Shown one piece after another: positions 32,979 to 41,525 of a stretch of DNA of 56,872 bases. The stretch is from Pseudoalteromonas rubra. Lineage in GTDB: Bacteria > Pseudomonadota > Gammaproteobacteria > Enterobacterales > Alteromonadaceae. Numbering within the stretch: the stretch's first letter is position 1; every line of letters starts with the position of its first letter. The position numbers and the translations under genes were made by a program. Below the pieces are notes generated by a model. It was given only the letters and a program-made list of their open reading frames with translations. It was not told the DNA's origin and did no database searches. The DNA is taken from assembly GCF_000967655.1 (NCBI RefSeq), contig NZ_JXYA01000063.1, positions 1 through 56,872 of the forward strand, in the 5' to 3' direction.

Positions 32979-35506
32979 TGAATGGCCTGCGAGAAAAACA
33001 GTGCATTATTAAACAAGCGGCTGCTGCCATACCAGAAACCGCGAAATAGCGGGTTATCCGGCATGGCAATGACCACCCCTTTACCATAGGTATCAGCCAT
33101 CAGTGCTGAGGATTTCGCTATCTGCGAGACATTTCTTTCGTCTGCATACCCCGCTAGCAAAGGCTGCGTCTGATATACCGCCACATCCCGAAAAGGGGCC
33201 TCGCTCGCCTGCAACACCCAGGCGCTGTTTTTAAATACGGGTAACATGGCGTTGTCAAAACCAAATGCCAGTGGATGAGAAAGGTCCAGCTGAGTGCCAA
33301 AAATGGCACCTGCAATACGCTGCTGAGCAGCCAGTTGCTCTTTGTCCTTGAAACGCAGTCCCTGAGTGTCGAAGGTCGCGCGCAGCTCTTTCGTGCTAAT
33401 GATCTCAGCCTTGAGCAGCTGATGTTCAATCAGCCATTGGGCACCGCGTTTATGTCCCCAGATCACGCCCCCTTTTTGGACCCAGCTGATAATGGCTGCC
33501 TGCGCTTTTTTACTCAGCGCCGAATAGCGCCCATCGGCCAAAACCAGGTGGCTGTAACGGCTCAAGTCAACCCGCTCCAGACGGTCCAGCTCTATGATGC
33601 TGGGTGCGATTCCTACATATCTGTCAAGGTGATACCAGATCTCACCGACTTCATACTGACTGGTGCCCAGCCCGCCAACCAGTAACACCTGTGGCTTGTG
33701 CAGGGGCATCATCCGGCGTGAGCCCAAATCAATTCCCTCAGGCGTCAGACCTGAGCTAATCGCCTTAAGCTCTATCCCCTGTTTCACAGCCTGTTTGGCC
33801 AGTACAGTTCGCCAGTTGTCCAGGCCTTGTAAACCAGCTGGGATCACCACAGTGCCCGCCTCAAACTGTTGCTCTCCCTGGGTGAGCTTGGCCGTGAACG
33901 GCTGCAATGCAACGCGCGCTTCAATGCCGCCTGTCAGTAGGCGGTTGAGTAACTTAGGTGCCAGATAGTGCTGCCATGAAAAGGCGTAGGCATAGGCCGC
34001 ATCATCAGGCGTTTGCGCCGCAAGGCTGCGCGCTTGCCAGCCTGACTCGCTCACCTTAAGTCCCCAGCTGCTGGTGACCCGGGCAAAGTCCAGATCGTAG
34101 GCATAGGGCAGTGTCCAGCCCGATACATCATAAAAGGTATTGTCTTTAAAATGTGTTTGCTCGCTGAACATGGCTTTGATCAGGCGTACTTGCGGTTGTG
34201 ACAGCGGTATATAAAGGTCGCCCTTTTTAAACTGCTGATCTTTTATTTTCAGCGCTTTTTCCAGCTGCTTTACTGTGATCTGATGCTGACGAAGCAGTTC
34301 CACAAATTGCTTCAGACGATAGGGATCCTGCCCTGCCGATACCACATACCCCTGATAGTCCTGCTGCTTGGCTTCCTTTTCCGCACTGAGATAAAAGTGC
34401 TGCTGATAGTCAAGCAGTGCCTGACGGTTAGCCGCTGCACCTTGCAAAGTAGATAACGAGGTGATCAACTGGTTCTTAATGGTCTGCGGGAAAGTCAGCA
34501 AGCCATTGATGGTTTGCTGCATATGACCACGACTGCTGGCCTGTTCAAACAAAATACCGACTGAACCATTGATGTCCGGATAGGTCGAGCCTTTGCCGTA
34601 GTAAAAATCGTCAAAGCTCTCCTGGGTAAAATACAGCTGACCTGCCTGATCCAGCGCATCAGCATGAAACTGGCCAATCGCCGCCGTTAAACTCTGGTTG
34701 CGCGCTGGCGTCAGCGGGTGCGTACGTGACGGGATCCCCGGCTGGAAGAAGTAACTGGAGTTAGGCCCCATCTCGTGGAAATCGGCCAGTACATTTGGTT
34801 TCCAGTCATGGAAGGCGGCGATCCGGGCGCGTGATTCTGGGTGCTGCAACAGTAGCCAGTCGCGGTTTAAGTCAAACCAGTAGTGATTCGTTCTGCCAGA
34901 CGGCCACCTTTCTACATGCTCTCTGTGCTCTGGATCGCTGGATAACACTGCTCCCCGGTGGCTGTTCGCCCAGCTGGCAAAGCGGGCCAACCCGTCTGGA
35001 TTGAGTGACGGGTCAAGCAGGATCACGGTATCGCGTAACAGGGCGTCAATCTTCTCGCCCTGTGCCGCGGCCAGATAGTATGCCACCAGCATAGCGGTGT
35101 TGCTGCCCGAGGGTTCATTGCCATGCACACTGTAACCAAGCCAGACAACCGCCGGCGCATCTTTGCGCGGCTGCGGCTGCTCAAGCGCAGCTAAATGGGC
35201 GTTTTTGACGGCATCAATATTGCCCTGTCGTGCCTGCTCAGTGATCGTCAGTAACACCAAAGGACGCCGCTCATGACTGTACCCTATCGTTTTTATCGAT
35301 ACTCTGGGGCTGGCCTCTGCCAGCACGTTTAAATACTGAACCAACTGCTCGGGGCGTACATGCCACTCGCCCACGTCATAGCCTATCACCTCATGTGGTT
35401 TTGGGATGCTAGGGTCGAACTGGCTGGTGTCATCAAAATAAAAACTCAGGGGCCTGGCGCTGAGCTGTAAACTCAACACACACAGCACGATTAACAGGCG
35501 ATGCAT
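32975..35506 (-). CDS. secreted M14-family zinc carboxypeptidase-like protein
   Basis: An 843-residue protein with a signal peptide (about 1-17) and an M14 catalytic domain: zinc ligands His128 and Glu131 in HGNEPSG, the substrate-binding FDLNRDW (near 211-217), His244 in FHEMGP, and a candidate catalytic Glu in ILFEQASSRG. The long C-terminal half (about 480-843) has a class-I amidotransferase-like look. CGGAG lies upstream of the ATG. It sits between comF and nfuA, breaking that ancestral pair, and could be a digestive exoenzyme. Confidence 0.88.
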   Translation of the reverse strand: MHRLLIVLCVLSLQLSARPLSFYFDDTSQFDPSIPKPHEVIGYDVGEWHVRPEQLVQYLNVLAEASPRVSIKTIGYSHERRPLVLLTITEQARQGNIDAVKNAHLAALEQPQPRKDAPAVVWLGYSVHGNEPSGSNTAMLVAYYLAAAQGEKIDALLRDTVILLDPSLNPDGLARFASWANSHRGAVLSSDPEHREHVERWPSGRTNHYWFDLNRDWLLLQHPESRARIAAFHDWKPNVLADFHEMGPNSSYFFQPGIPSRTHPLTPARNQSLTAAIGQFHADALDQAGQLYFTQESFDDFYYGKGSTYPDINGSVGILFEQASSRGHMQQTINGLLTFPQTIKNQLITSLSTLQGAAANRQALLDYQQHFYLSAEKEAKQQDYQGYVVSAGQDPYRLKQFVELLRQHQITVKQLEKALKIKDQQFKKGDLYIPLSQPQVRLIKAMFSEQTHFKDNTFYDVSGWTLPYAYDLDFARVTSSWGLKVSESGWQARSLAAQTPDDAAYAYAFSWQHYLAPKLLNRLLTGGIEARVALQPFTAKLTQGEQQFEAGTVVIPAGLQGLDNWRTVLAKQAVKQGIELKAISSGLTPEGIDLGSRRMMPLHKPQVLLVGGLGTSQYEVGEIWYHLDRYVGIAPSIIELDRLERVDLSRYSHLVLADGRYSALSKKAQAAIISWVQKGGVIWGHKRGAQWLIEHQLLKAEIISTKELRATFDTQGLRFKDKEQLAAQQRIAGAIFGTQLDLSHPLAFGFDNAMLPVFKNSAWVLQASEAPFRDVAVYQTQPLLAGYADERNVSQIAKSSALMADTYGKGVVIAMPDNPLFRGFWYGSSRLFNNALFFSQAIH

Positions 35507-35661
35507 AAATACTCCGTTTATTCTGGCAATTTTTAACCAGCCAGTACGCTAGCAACCCGATTCCAGTTGCTGCAAATTTTTACGCCCAACACTAGCTACA
35601 ACAAGATGAGGGGAGTATCATAGGGATTAACCGAGTAATTTAGTCAAGTATAGCGTAGATT

Positions 35662-36237
35662 ATGATCACAATTTCAGAGACAGCTCAGTCACATTTTGCC
35701 AAGTTATTGGCCGATCAGGCCGATGGAACTAACATTCGCGTATTCGTCGTCAACCCAGGTACCGCTCAGGCGGAGTGCGGTGTATCGTATTGCCCAGCCG
35801 ATGCCGTTGAAGACAGCGATATTCGCCTGCCCTTTAATGGTTTTGATGCCGTCGTTGACGCAGAAAGCGCGCCATTCCTGGAAGAAGCTGAAATTGACTT
35901 TGTCACCGACAAAATGGGCAGCCAGCTCACCCTGAAAGCACCGAATGCGAAAGCCAAAAAGCTCAGCAACAATGCTTCTTTGGAAGAGCGCGTTGAACAC
36001 ATGCTGGTTACCGAAGTGAACCCGCAGCTAGCCAACCACGGTGGTCAGGTTAGCCTGGTTGAAATCACAGCTGAAGGTATTGCGGTACTACAATTCGGTG
36101 GTGGCTGTAACGGCTGCTCAATGATTGATGTCACGCTTAAAGAAGGCATCGAAAAAGAAATGATTGCCAAGTTCGAAGAGATCACTGGGGTGCGTGATAT
36201 CACCGAGCACTCACGAGGCGATCACTCATACTATTAA
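35662..36237 (+). CDS. nfuA: Fe-S biogenesis protein NfuA
   Basis: Carries 4Fe-4S clusters to apo-proteins, mainly under oxidative stress or iron limitation. The 191 residues comprise a degenerate A-type carrier domain (about 1-95) and a Nfu domain with the cluster-binding CNGC (GGGCNGCS, about 149-152). The order bioH-comF-nfuA is ancestral, here with an M14 gene inserted. Confidence 0.95.
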   Translation: MITISETAQSHFAKLLADQADGTNIRVFVVNPGTAQAECGVSYCPADAVEDSDIRLPFNGFDAVVDAESAPFLEEAEIDFVTDKMGSQLTLKAPNAKAKKLSNNASLEERVEHMLVTEVNPQLANHGGQVSLVEITAEGIAVLQFGGGCNGCSMIDVTLKEGIEKEMIAKFEEITGVRDITEHSRGDHSYY

Positions 36238-36243
36238 TTGGGT

Positions 36244-36522
36244 ATGCGACGTTTGATTTACCGCTTAGGGTCTCACCCTAAGCGGAGTCTGCGGTTTTTC
36301 CTCTGCGGGCTCGCGTTGTTTGCACTCAGCGCGGCGCTGATTGCGCTGGGTTATTTCTATCAAGCCTGGCTCCAGCTGCCTGGCTTAGTCATGCTAGTGC
36401 TCGCACTGGGTGTGGCCGGCTATGGCTATCTGGGGATCTTCGCCAATCGCTTTTCTCAGGTGCTGTCGGCACGTGACGCCGCTAAAGCCGAGGCCAAAAA
36501 GGCCTTTGATGAATGGAAATAA
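36244..36522 (+). CDS. small two-helix membrane protein of unknown function
   Basis: About 92 residues from ATG at 36244, six bases after nfuA; a TTG at 36238 is also possible. A basic N-terminus precedes two membrane segments (about 17-38 and 44-65), then an amphipathic Ala-, Lys- and Glu-rich helix. No family was recognised. No clear Shine-Dalgarno is visible, so translation may depend on nfuA. Confidence 0.7.
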   Translation: MRRLIYRLGSHPKRSLRFFLCGLALFALSAALIALGYFYQAWLQLPGLVMLVLALGVAGYGYLGIFANRFSQVLSARDAAKAEAKKAFDEWK

Positions 36523-36558
36523 GCCATCAGCGCCTTTTGGCGCATACCGCTGGTTGAT

Positions 36559-37890
36559 TTAATCCAGTAACTGCTGCCTGGCACTCAGCTGCTGATATTT
36601 CACAATCAGTGTCAGCCCTCTTAATCCCATAAAGCAACTCATAGCAAACCATAATCCGTGATTACCCCATTGCTGAGCCAGCAAAAACGGCACAAAGAAC
36701 CCAAGCACAGCAGACAGTAACATACTGTTGCGCATTTCCTTCGCCCGGGTCAGGCCGACGAATACGCCATCAAACAAAAAGCAGCTGGTTGCTATCACAG
36801 GTAACACCACCAGCCAGGGCAAATACACCAGTGCAGTATCAATGACCACCGGAATGTCGGTGAGTAAGCCAATCACCGCCGGACCAAACAAAGCAAACAC
36901 CAGGGTATACACGAGGGCGAAGCAACCAGCCCAGAAGCAGCTCAGCCGCACCCAACGCCTTAACATAGCTAAGTCGCGTGCACCTTTGGCCTGCCCGACT
37001 TTGGCTTCCACAGCATACGCGATGCCATCCATCGCAAAGCTCACCAGCATCAGAAAGTTCAGCAGCACCGCGTTGGCAGCCAGAATATCTTCGCCCAGTC
37101 TGGCACCATAAAAAGTCATAAAGCTAAAACACAGCTGCAGCATGAGAGAACGAATAAAAATATCGCGGTTGAGATGCAGCAAACGTTGCATCTCCTCTTT
37201 GTGTGGTACTTTAAACTGCCACTGCCAGCCTTCCCGCTCAAGCACCCCGCGCAGCAAATAACAAGACAACACCAGCGCGGAATAATCGGCGATCACAGAT
37301 GCCCAGGCCGCCCCTGCAACGGCAAAGTCCAGCACCACCACAAACAGGACATCCAGTACTATATTAACGATGTTAGTAAACAACACCACGTAGAAAGGAC
37401 CACGTCCGTATTGCATCCCCAGCATAAATCCGAGCATCACCAGGTTCAGCATGGCAGCAGGCGCACTGAAAATACGAATGGAAAAGTATATCGCCGCTTG
37501 TTCAAAAACTTCTGGCGTGGCCGCGGATAGCGCCGCGATCAGGTCAAGTAACCAGGGCGTACTCACTATCAACAACAGAGCAAATAATGCAGCAAAGCTC
37601 ATACTGGCCGACAACGACTGGAGCGCCCGCCCAGCGTCTTGCTGACCATTTGCCTGGGCGATTTCCCCGGTGGTGCTCATGCGTAAAAAACTGGCCAGCC
37701 AGAACAACAAGGCAATGCTGCCGGAACCCAGCGCAATACCGGCAAGGTAATAGGCTTCACTCAGATGGCCGATGACTGCGGTGTCAACTAATCCTAACAG
37801 GGGCACCGAGATATTTGATAAAATCATCGGAGCAGCAATAGCAAGCAACTGAAAATGGTGGGAAGTATGCGCGCGATTAAGTGGTTTCAT
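36559..37890 (-). CDS. dinF: MATE-family efflux transporter, DinF type
   Basis: A cation-coupled multidrug exporter of 443 residues with about 12 membrane helices. The N-terminal APMILSNISVPLLGLVDTAVIGHL is the DinF signature region. The ATG at 37890 gives about the usual 15-20 residues before helix 1. In E. coli dinF follows lexA under SOS control; here it is far from lexA and no SOS box was seen. Its first 24 bases overlap, on the opposite strand, the start of the polysaccharide deacetylase. Confidence 0.9.
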   Translation of the reverse strand: MKPLNRAHTSHHFQLLAIAAPMILSNISVPLLGLVDTAVIGHLSEAYYLAGIALGSGSIALLFWLASFLRMSTTGEIAQANGQQDAGRALQSLSASMSFAALFALLLIVSTPWLLDLIAALSAATPEVFEQAAIYFSIRIFSAPAAMLNLVMLGFMLGMQYGRGPFYVVLFTNIVNIVLDVLFVVVLDFAVAGAAWASVIADYSALVLSCYLLRGVLEREGWQWQFKVPHKEEMQRLLHLNRDIFIRSLMLQLCFSFMTFYGARLGEDILAANAVLLNFLMLVSFAMDGIAYAVEAKVGQAKGARDLAMLRRWVRLSCFWAGCFALVYTLVFALFGPAVIGLLTDIPVVIDTALVYLPWLVVLPVIATSCFLFDGVFVGLTRAKEMRNSMLLSAVLGFFVPFLLAQQWGNHGLWFAMSCFMGLRGLTLIVKYQQLSARQQLLD

Positions 37891-38913
37891 GTTTTAGTTC
37901 TTATACTCGTTTTGTTCAACACCCGGGCAGGTCTGGCCGCGGTCATTCTACAGTATCATCATGTCAGTGAAAAACTGCCGGCCGTCACCAGCGTCAGTGA
38001 AGCCACTTTTCTTGAGCACCTGAACTTTCTCAAATCAGAGCAGTTTAACGTGATTGCGCTGGATACGCTGATCACGCAACTGCAGGCAGGTAACGCACTG
38101 CCTGCAAAAACCGTCGCCATTACCTTTGACGATGGTTACCTGAACAATATGGAAGCCGCAGCCCCACTGCTTGAGCAATTTGGTTACCCCTATACGATTT
38201 TTGTTAACCCTAAACTGATTGATGAGAAAAAAGGCTATGTAATGAGCTGGGAGCAGCTGCGCCAGCTGGCAAAACGCGGTGCATTAATTGCCAACCACAG
38301 CGCTCAGCACGACTACCTGCATCATAAGCTAGCCGGAGAAAGCCAGACTCAGTGGCGTAACCGGGTTCGTGAGGATCTGCTTTGGTCACAAGCGCGGATC
38401 AAAGCCGAGGTGGGCCATGATTTACCTTATATCGCTTATCCCTATGGCGAGTTTAACCGCCCTTTACAGGCGTTAGTCACCGAGCTGAACCTGGTAGGGA
38501 TTGGACAACATTCTGGCGCCGCTGGACCAGACTCAGACTTTACCCGTCTGCCACGTTTTCCCGCCTCAGGCATCTATGCCAGCCTGAAAACCTTAAAAAC
38601 CAAGCTTTATTCACTGCCGTTTTCACTGGCTCAGGCTAAATATCAGGATTCGGTCACGGATAACCGCACACCCTCGATTACCCTGACCTTTAAAGAGATG
38701 GATTTTTACCAGAGCCAGTTCGCCTGTTTTGTATCTGGTGCAGGCAAAGCAGAGCTGACCTGGCAGGGTGATAAAGCCGTGACGATTACAACACCAAAAC
38801 CCTTATCGAATGGGCGTTCTCGCTATAACTGTACGGCACCTTCTAAAAAACAAAGTGGACAATTTTACTGGTACTCGCAACCTTGGGTGATCACGGACGC
38901 TTCACAGCACTAA
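37867..38913 (+). CDS. secreted polysaccharide deacetylase (NodB domain)
   Basis: A 348-residue exported protein with a signal peptide (about 1-25). The NodB domain shows TFDDGY (metal-binding Asp pair), NHSAQHDYL (the two metal histidines) and YPYGEFN. The C-terminal 100 residues form a separate beta-rich region. ATG at 37867 gives a clean signal peptide with GGGAAG close upstream; ATG at 37855 adds four residues. The 5' end overlaps divergent dinF and the 3' end overlaps convergent cheB by 23 bases. The substrate is unknown, perhaps peptidoglycan or an exopolysaccharide. Confidence 0.9.
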   Translation: MRAIKWFHVLVLILVLFNTRAGLAAVILQYHHVSEKLPAVTSVSEATFLEHLNFLKSEQFNVIALDTLITQLQAGNALPAKTVAITFDDGYLNNMEAAAPLLEQFGYPYTIFVNPKLIDEKKGYVMSWEQLRQLAKRGALIANHSAQHDYLHHKLAGESQTQWRNRVREDLLWSQARIKAEVGHDLPYIAYPYGEFNRPLQALVTELNLVGIGQHSGAAGPDSDFTRLPRFPASGIYASLKTLKTKLYSLPFSLAQAKYQDSVTDNRTPSITLTFKEMDFYQSQFACFVSGAGKAELTWQGDKAVTITTPKPLSNGRSRYNCTAPSKKQSGQFYWYSQPWVITDASQH

Positions 38914-39922
38914 GCAGCTCCATCGTTACCTTGGACAGAGGCACCACTTTCTCGGCCGCCTTCATTTCAACGGCGGCCCGGGGCATGCCCCACACCACAG
39001 AGGTTGCCTCATCCTGCGCCAGCGTTTTTGCTCCGGCCTCTCTGAGACGCAGCAGCGCTGCAGCGCCATCACTGCCCATACCAGTCAATAAACCCGCGCT
39101 GACCTGTTTTGCCCATGGCAATAGAGAGTCGAACAACACATCCACTGAGGGTCGATGGCGGTTAACTTTCTCACTCTGGCACAGCTGACACAGCAGGCGG
39201 CCTCCTTTTTGAACCACTTTAAGGTGCCTGTCTCCTGGTGCAATAAACACCTCCCCGGGCATAAGCACATCCCAATCTTCGGCTTCTTTAACCGATACAT
39301 CGCAAATACGGTCCATACGCTGCGCAAACGACGTGCTAAATACCGGAGGGATATGCTGCGCGATTACCACGGGCGGGCAGTGCTGGGGTAACCGGACCAA
39401 GACCTCACGTAATGCCTCGGTACCGCCTGTAGATGCTCCCAGCGCCAACACAGCGCTGGTTTTGAACTGGGTATGCTGTGAAACAGGTGCCTGCTGCACA
39501 TCTTTTTCAGTACGGAGGGCATACAGGTTGGCCTGGCGGGCAATACGGATCTTCTGATGTAATGTCTCTGCGTAAGCATGTAGCTGGGCAGCCACGTTTG
39601 AGGTTGGCTTGGCGATGAAGTCAATGGCACCCAGTTCCAGCGCCTCAAGCGTTGCAGGCGACCCCTGCTGCGTTAAGGTTGATAGCATGATCACAGGCAT
39701 CGGGCGCAGGCGCATGAGGTTTTTGAGAAAGCTCAGTCCGTTCATCCTCGGCATTTCGATATCCAGGGTTAACACGTCGGGGTTGAGTTTCTTAATCATC
39801 TCTCGCGCTTCATAGGGGTCTTCGGCCGCCCCGACCACCTGGATATCCTGGGCAAGCTCCAGAACCTTGGTCAGTATCGCTCTGAGCGAAGGAGAATCAT
39901 CAACTATCAGTACCTTAATCAT
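38891..39922 (-). CDS. cheB: chemotaxis protein-glutamate methylesterase CheB
   Basis: Removes methyl groups from chemoreceptor glutamates for adaptation. The 343 residues have a receiver domain with phospho-acceptor Asp54 in TLDIEMPRMNG and a methylesterase domain with the catalytic triad in GASTGGTEAL (Ser), AQHIPP (His) and MGSDGA (Asp). Last gene of the chemosensory operon. Confidence 0.95.
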   Translation of the reverse strand: MIKVLIVDDSPSLRAILTKVLELAQDIQVVGAAEDPYEAREMIKKLNPDVLTLDIEMPRMNGLSFLKNLMRLRPMPVIMLSTLTQQGSPATLEALELGAIDFIAKPTSNVAAQLHAYAETLHQKIRIARQANLYALRTEKDVQQAPVSQHTQFKTSAVLALGASTGGTEALREVLVRLPQHCPPVVIAQHIPPVFSTSFAQRMDRICDVSVKEAEDWDVLMPGEVFIAPGDRHLKVVQKGGRLLCQLCQSEKVNRHRPSVDVLFDSLLPWAKQVSAGLLTGMGSDGAAALLRLREAGAKTLAQDEATSVVWGMPRAAVEMKAAEKVVPLSKVTMELLSAVKRP

Positions 39923-39931
39923 GCGCTCTCT

Positions 39932-40546
39932 CTAAAACAACTCAATATCAGTTTGCTTGCCTTGCTCTTCAATATCATGCAGATACTTAACCTCGCGTTT
40001 TTCAATGGTGTCGTTGTGCATCTGACGCAGCTTCTTCACCTGAGCTTTACCCGTTTGAGGGTGAAATACCACTTTGCGTGGCCAGGGTCCACCGACATCG
40101 TGGGAGATAAGAGTGAGATTTTCTTCCTCTACGTAGGCTTCTGCAAAGCGAATGTTGCCAATACCTATGTCTGTCATCGAGCTGATGATTTTCCCGCCGC
40201 CAAACAGCTTTATTTTTAGATTCTCTCGTCTGGCCCCGTTTTTAATCACTTCATTGATCAGGTATTCCATAGCCCAGTTACCATAGCGACAATTAAGATC
40301 GTCGGCATGAATCGCGGTCGTCCCTTTTACACCTGGCAGCATAAAGTGGTTCATACCACCCACCCTGTGGTGTTCGTCATAAATGCAAGCCGCAATACAG
40401 GAGCCTAATACCGTGGAGATCAGCTCATCATTCTTTGATACATAAAACTCTCCGGGTAACACTTTTGCGACAACAGCACCACGACCCGAATCCCAGAATC
40501 GTTTTACATGTTCAAAGCCATGTAACACAGGCTTAAACTGGTTCAT
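39932..40546 (-). CDS. cheD: chemoreceptor glutamine deamidase CheD
   Basis: Deamidates receptor glutamines. The 204 residues include the catalytic cysteine in STVLGSCIAACIYD and the histidine in GGMNHFMLP. It overlaps the cheR stop by four bases (ATGA) and precedes cheB by nine. CheD is absent from E. coli but standard in F7-type chemosensory clusters. Confidence 0.93.
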   Translation of the reverse strand: MNQFKPVLHGFEHVKRFWDSGRGAVVAKVLPGEFYVSKNDELISTVLGSCIAACIYDEHHRVGGMNHFMLPGVKGTTAIHADDLNCRYGNWAMEYLINEVIKNGARRENLKIKLFGGGKIISSMTDIGIGNIRFAEAYVEEENLTLISHDVGGPWPRKVVFHPQTGKAQVKKLRQMHNDTIEKREVKYLHDIEEQGKQTDIELF

Positions 40547-41364
40547 ATCTGCGCCGCCTTTTGATACATAGTTCTCCCCAGGTTTTTAAACTCCAAATGC
40601 TCTTTGCCCATCGTCTCCGAGTGACCGATAAATAAATAACCTTGTTCGGCCAGCAGTTGATAAAAGTTTTCAAACAACCGGTCTTTGGTTGCCTTGTCAA
40701 AATAAATCAGCACATTACGACAAAAAATCACATCAAAAGGCCCTTTCATTGGCCACGGCTCCAGCAAATTAAGGCGCTTAAAATACACGCTCGAGCGCAA
40801 CGTTTCTTTTACTTTGTACTGAGTGCCATCTGGGCTGCCCATAAACCATTTTTTCAGATGCTCGCTATTCAACCCTGTCACCGATGCACTGTTATAAATA
40901 CCTTCCTGTCCTTTGTGCAATACGTTCGAGTCCAGATCCGTGGCCAGTACCTTTACGTCCCAGTCAGCTGGAAATGCGTTGCCTATGGTCATCGCAATAC
41001 TATAAGCCTCTTCACCAGTCGAGCAGCCTGCGGACCAGATCCGCACCCGTTTATCTGTTTTATGTTTGAGCTTTAGCTCAGGGAGCACCTTCTGGTGTAA
41101 AAAGTCAAAATGATGCACTTCGCGAAAGAAGGAGGTAAGGTTCGTTGTGATGGCATTAATAAAGTGGCTAAACTCTGCATCGGGTTCTTCATTGAGAAAC
41201 GCCAGATAATCTGCAAATGAGCTTAATCCGTTGGCCCTCACTCTGCGCGCCAGCCGCGAGTACACCATGTCGCGTTTATGAGGACCGAGTACGATACCGC
41301 AGGTCTCGTAAACTCGCCGAGATATACTGCTGAAGTCCTCATCCGTCATCAAAAACTCTTTCAT
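40543..41364 (-). CDS. cheR: chemotaxis protein methyltransferase CheR
   Basis: Methylates receptor glutamates using SAM. ATG at 41364 is chosen for the strong GAGGAGGGAT upstream, giving 273 residues. The SAM site IWSAGCSTGEEAYSIAM lies near 105-121 and the catalytic FDVIFCRNVLIYF near 203-215. A beta subdomain able to bind a receptor pentapeptide is present around residues 150-190; the neighbouring receptor ends with such a pentapeptide. Confidence 0.94.
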   Translation of the reverse strand: MKEFLMTDEDFSSISRRVYETCGIVLGPHKRDMVYSRLARRVRANGLSSFADYLAFLNEEPDAEFSHFINAITTNLTSFFREVHHFDFLHQKVLPELKLKHKTDKRVRIWSAGCSTGEEAYSIAMTIGNAFPADWDVKVLATDLDSNVLHKGQEGIYNSASVTGLNSEHLKKWFMGSPDGTQYKVKETLRSSVYFKRLNLLEPWPMKGPFDVIFCRNVLIYFDKATKDRLFENFYQLLAEQGYLFIGHSETMGKEHLEFKNLGRTMYQKAAQI

Positions 41365-41525
41365 ATCCCTCCTCACCCAAGCGCCATGAGTCCGAGCGCC
41401 CGTATCATGCATTGTTACGTGCACTCGGTATGTGATAATTCCGGTGGGTTAAGACGTGTCACTGTCACGAAGCTGATGCGAAGTGCGCGGCACCGCTGTA
41501 AAGCAGTGCAAACAAACCAGAACTG

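Noticed and set aside
36531..36544. GCGCC/GGCGC hairpin between the nfuA operon and dinF as a terminator
   Set aside because: The stem is short and there is no T run on either strand; left unannotated.
36559..37890. SOS control of dinF, as in E. coli
   Set aside because: No CTGT-N8-ACAG site was found near its start, and it is 19 kb from lexA.
40642..41076. 144-codon frame antisense to cheR
   Set aside because: No Shine-Dalgarno, odd composition, and the cheR motifs on the other strand are all intact.
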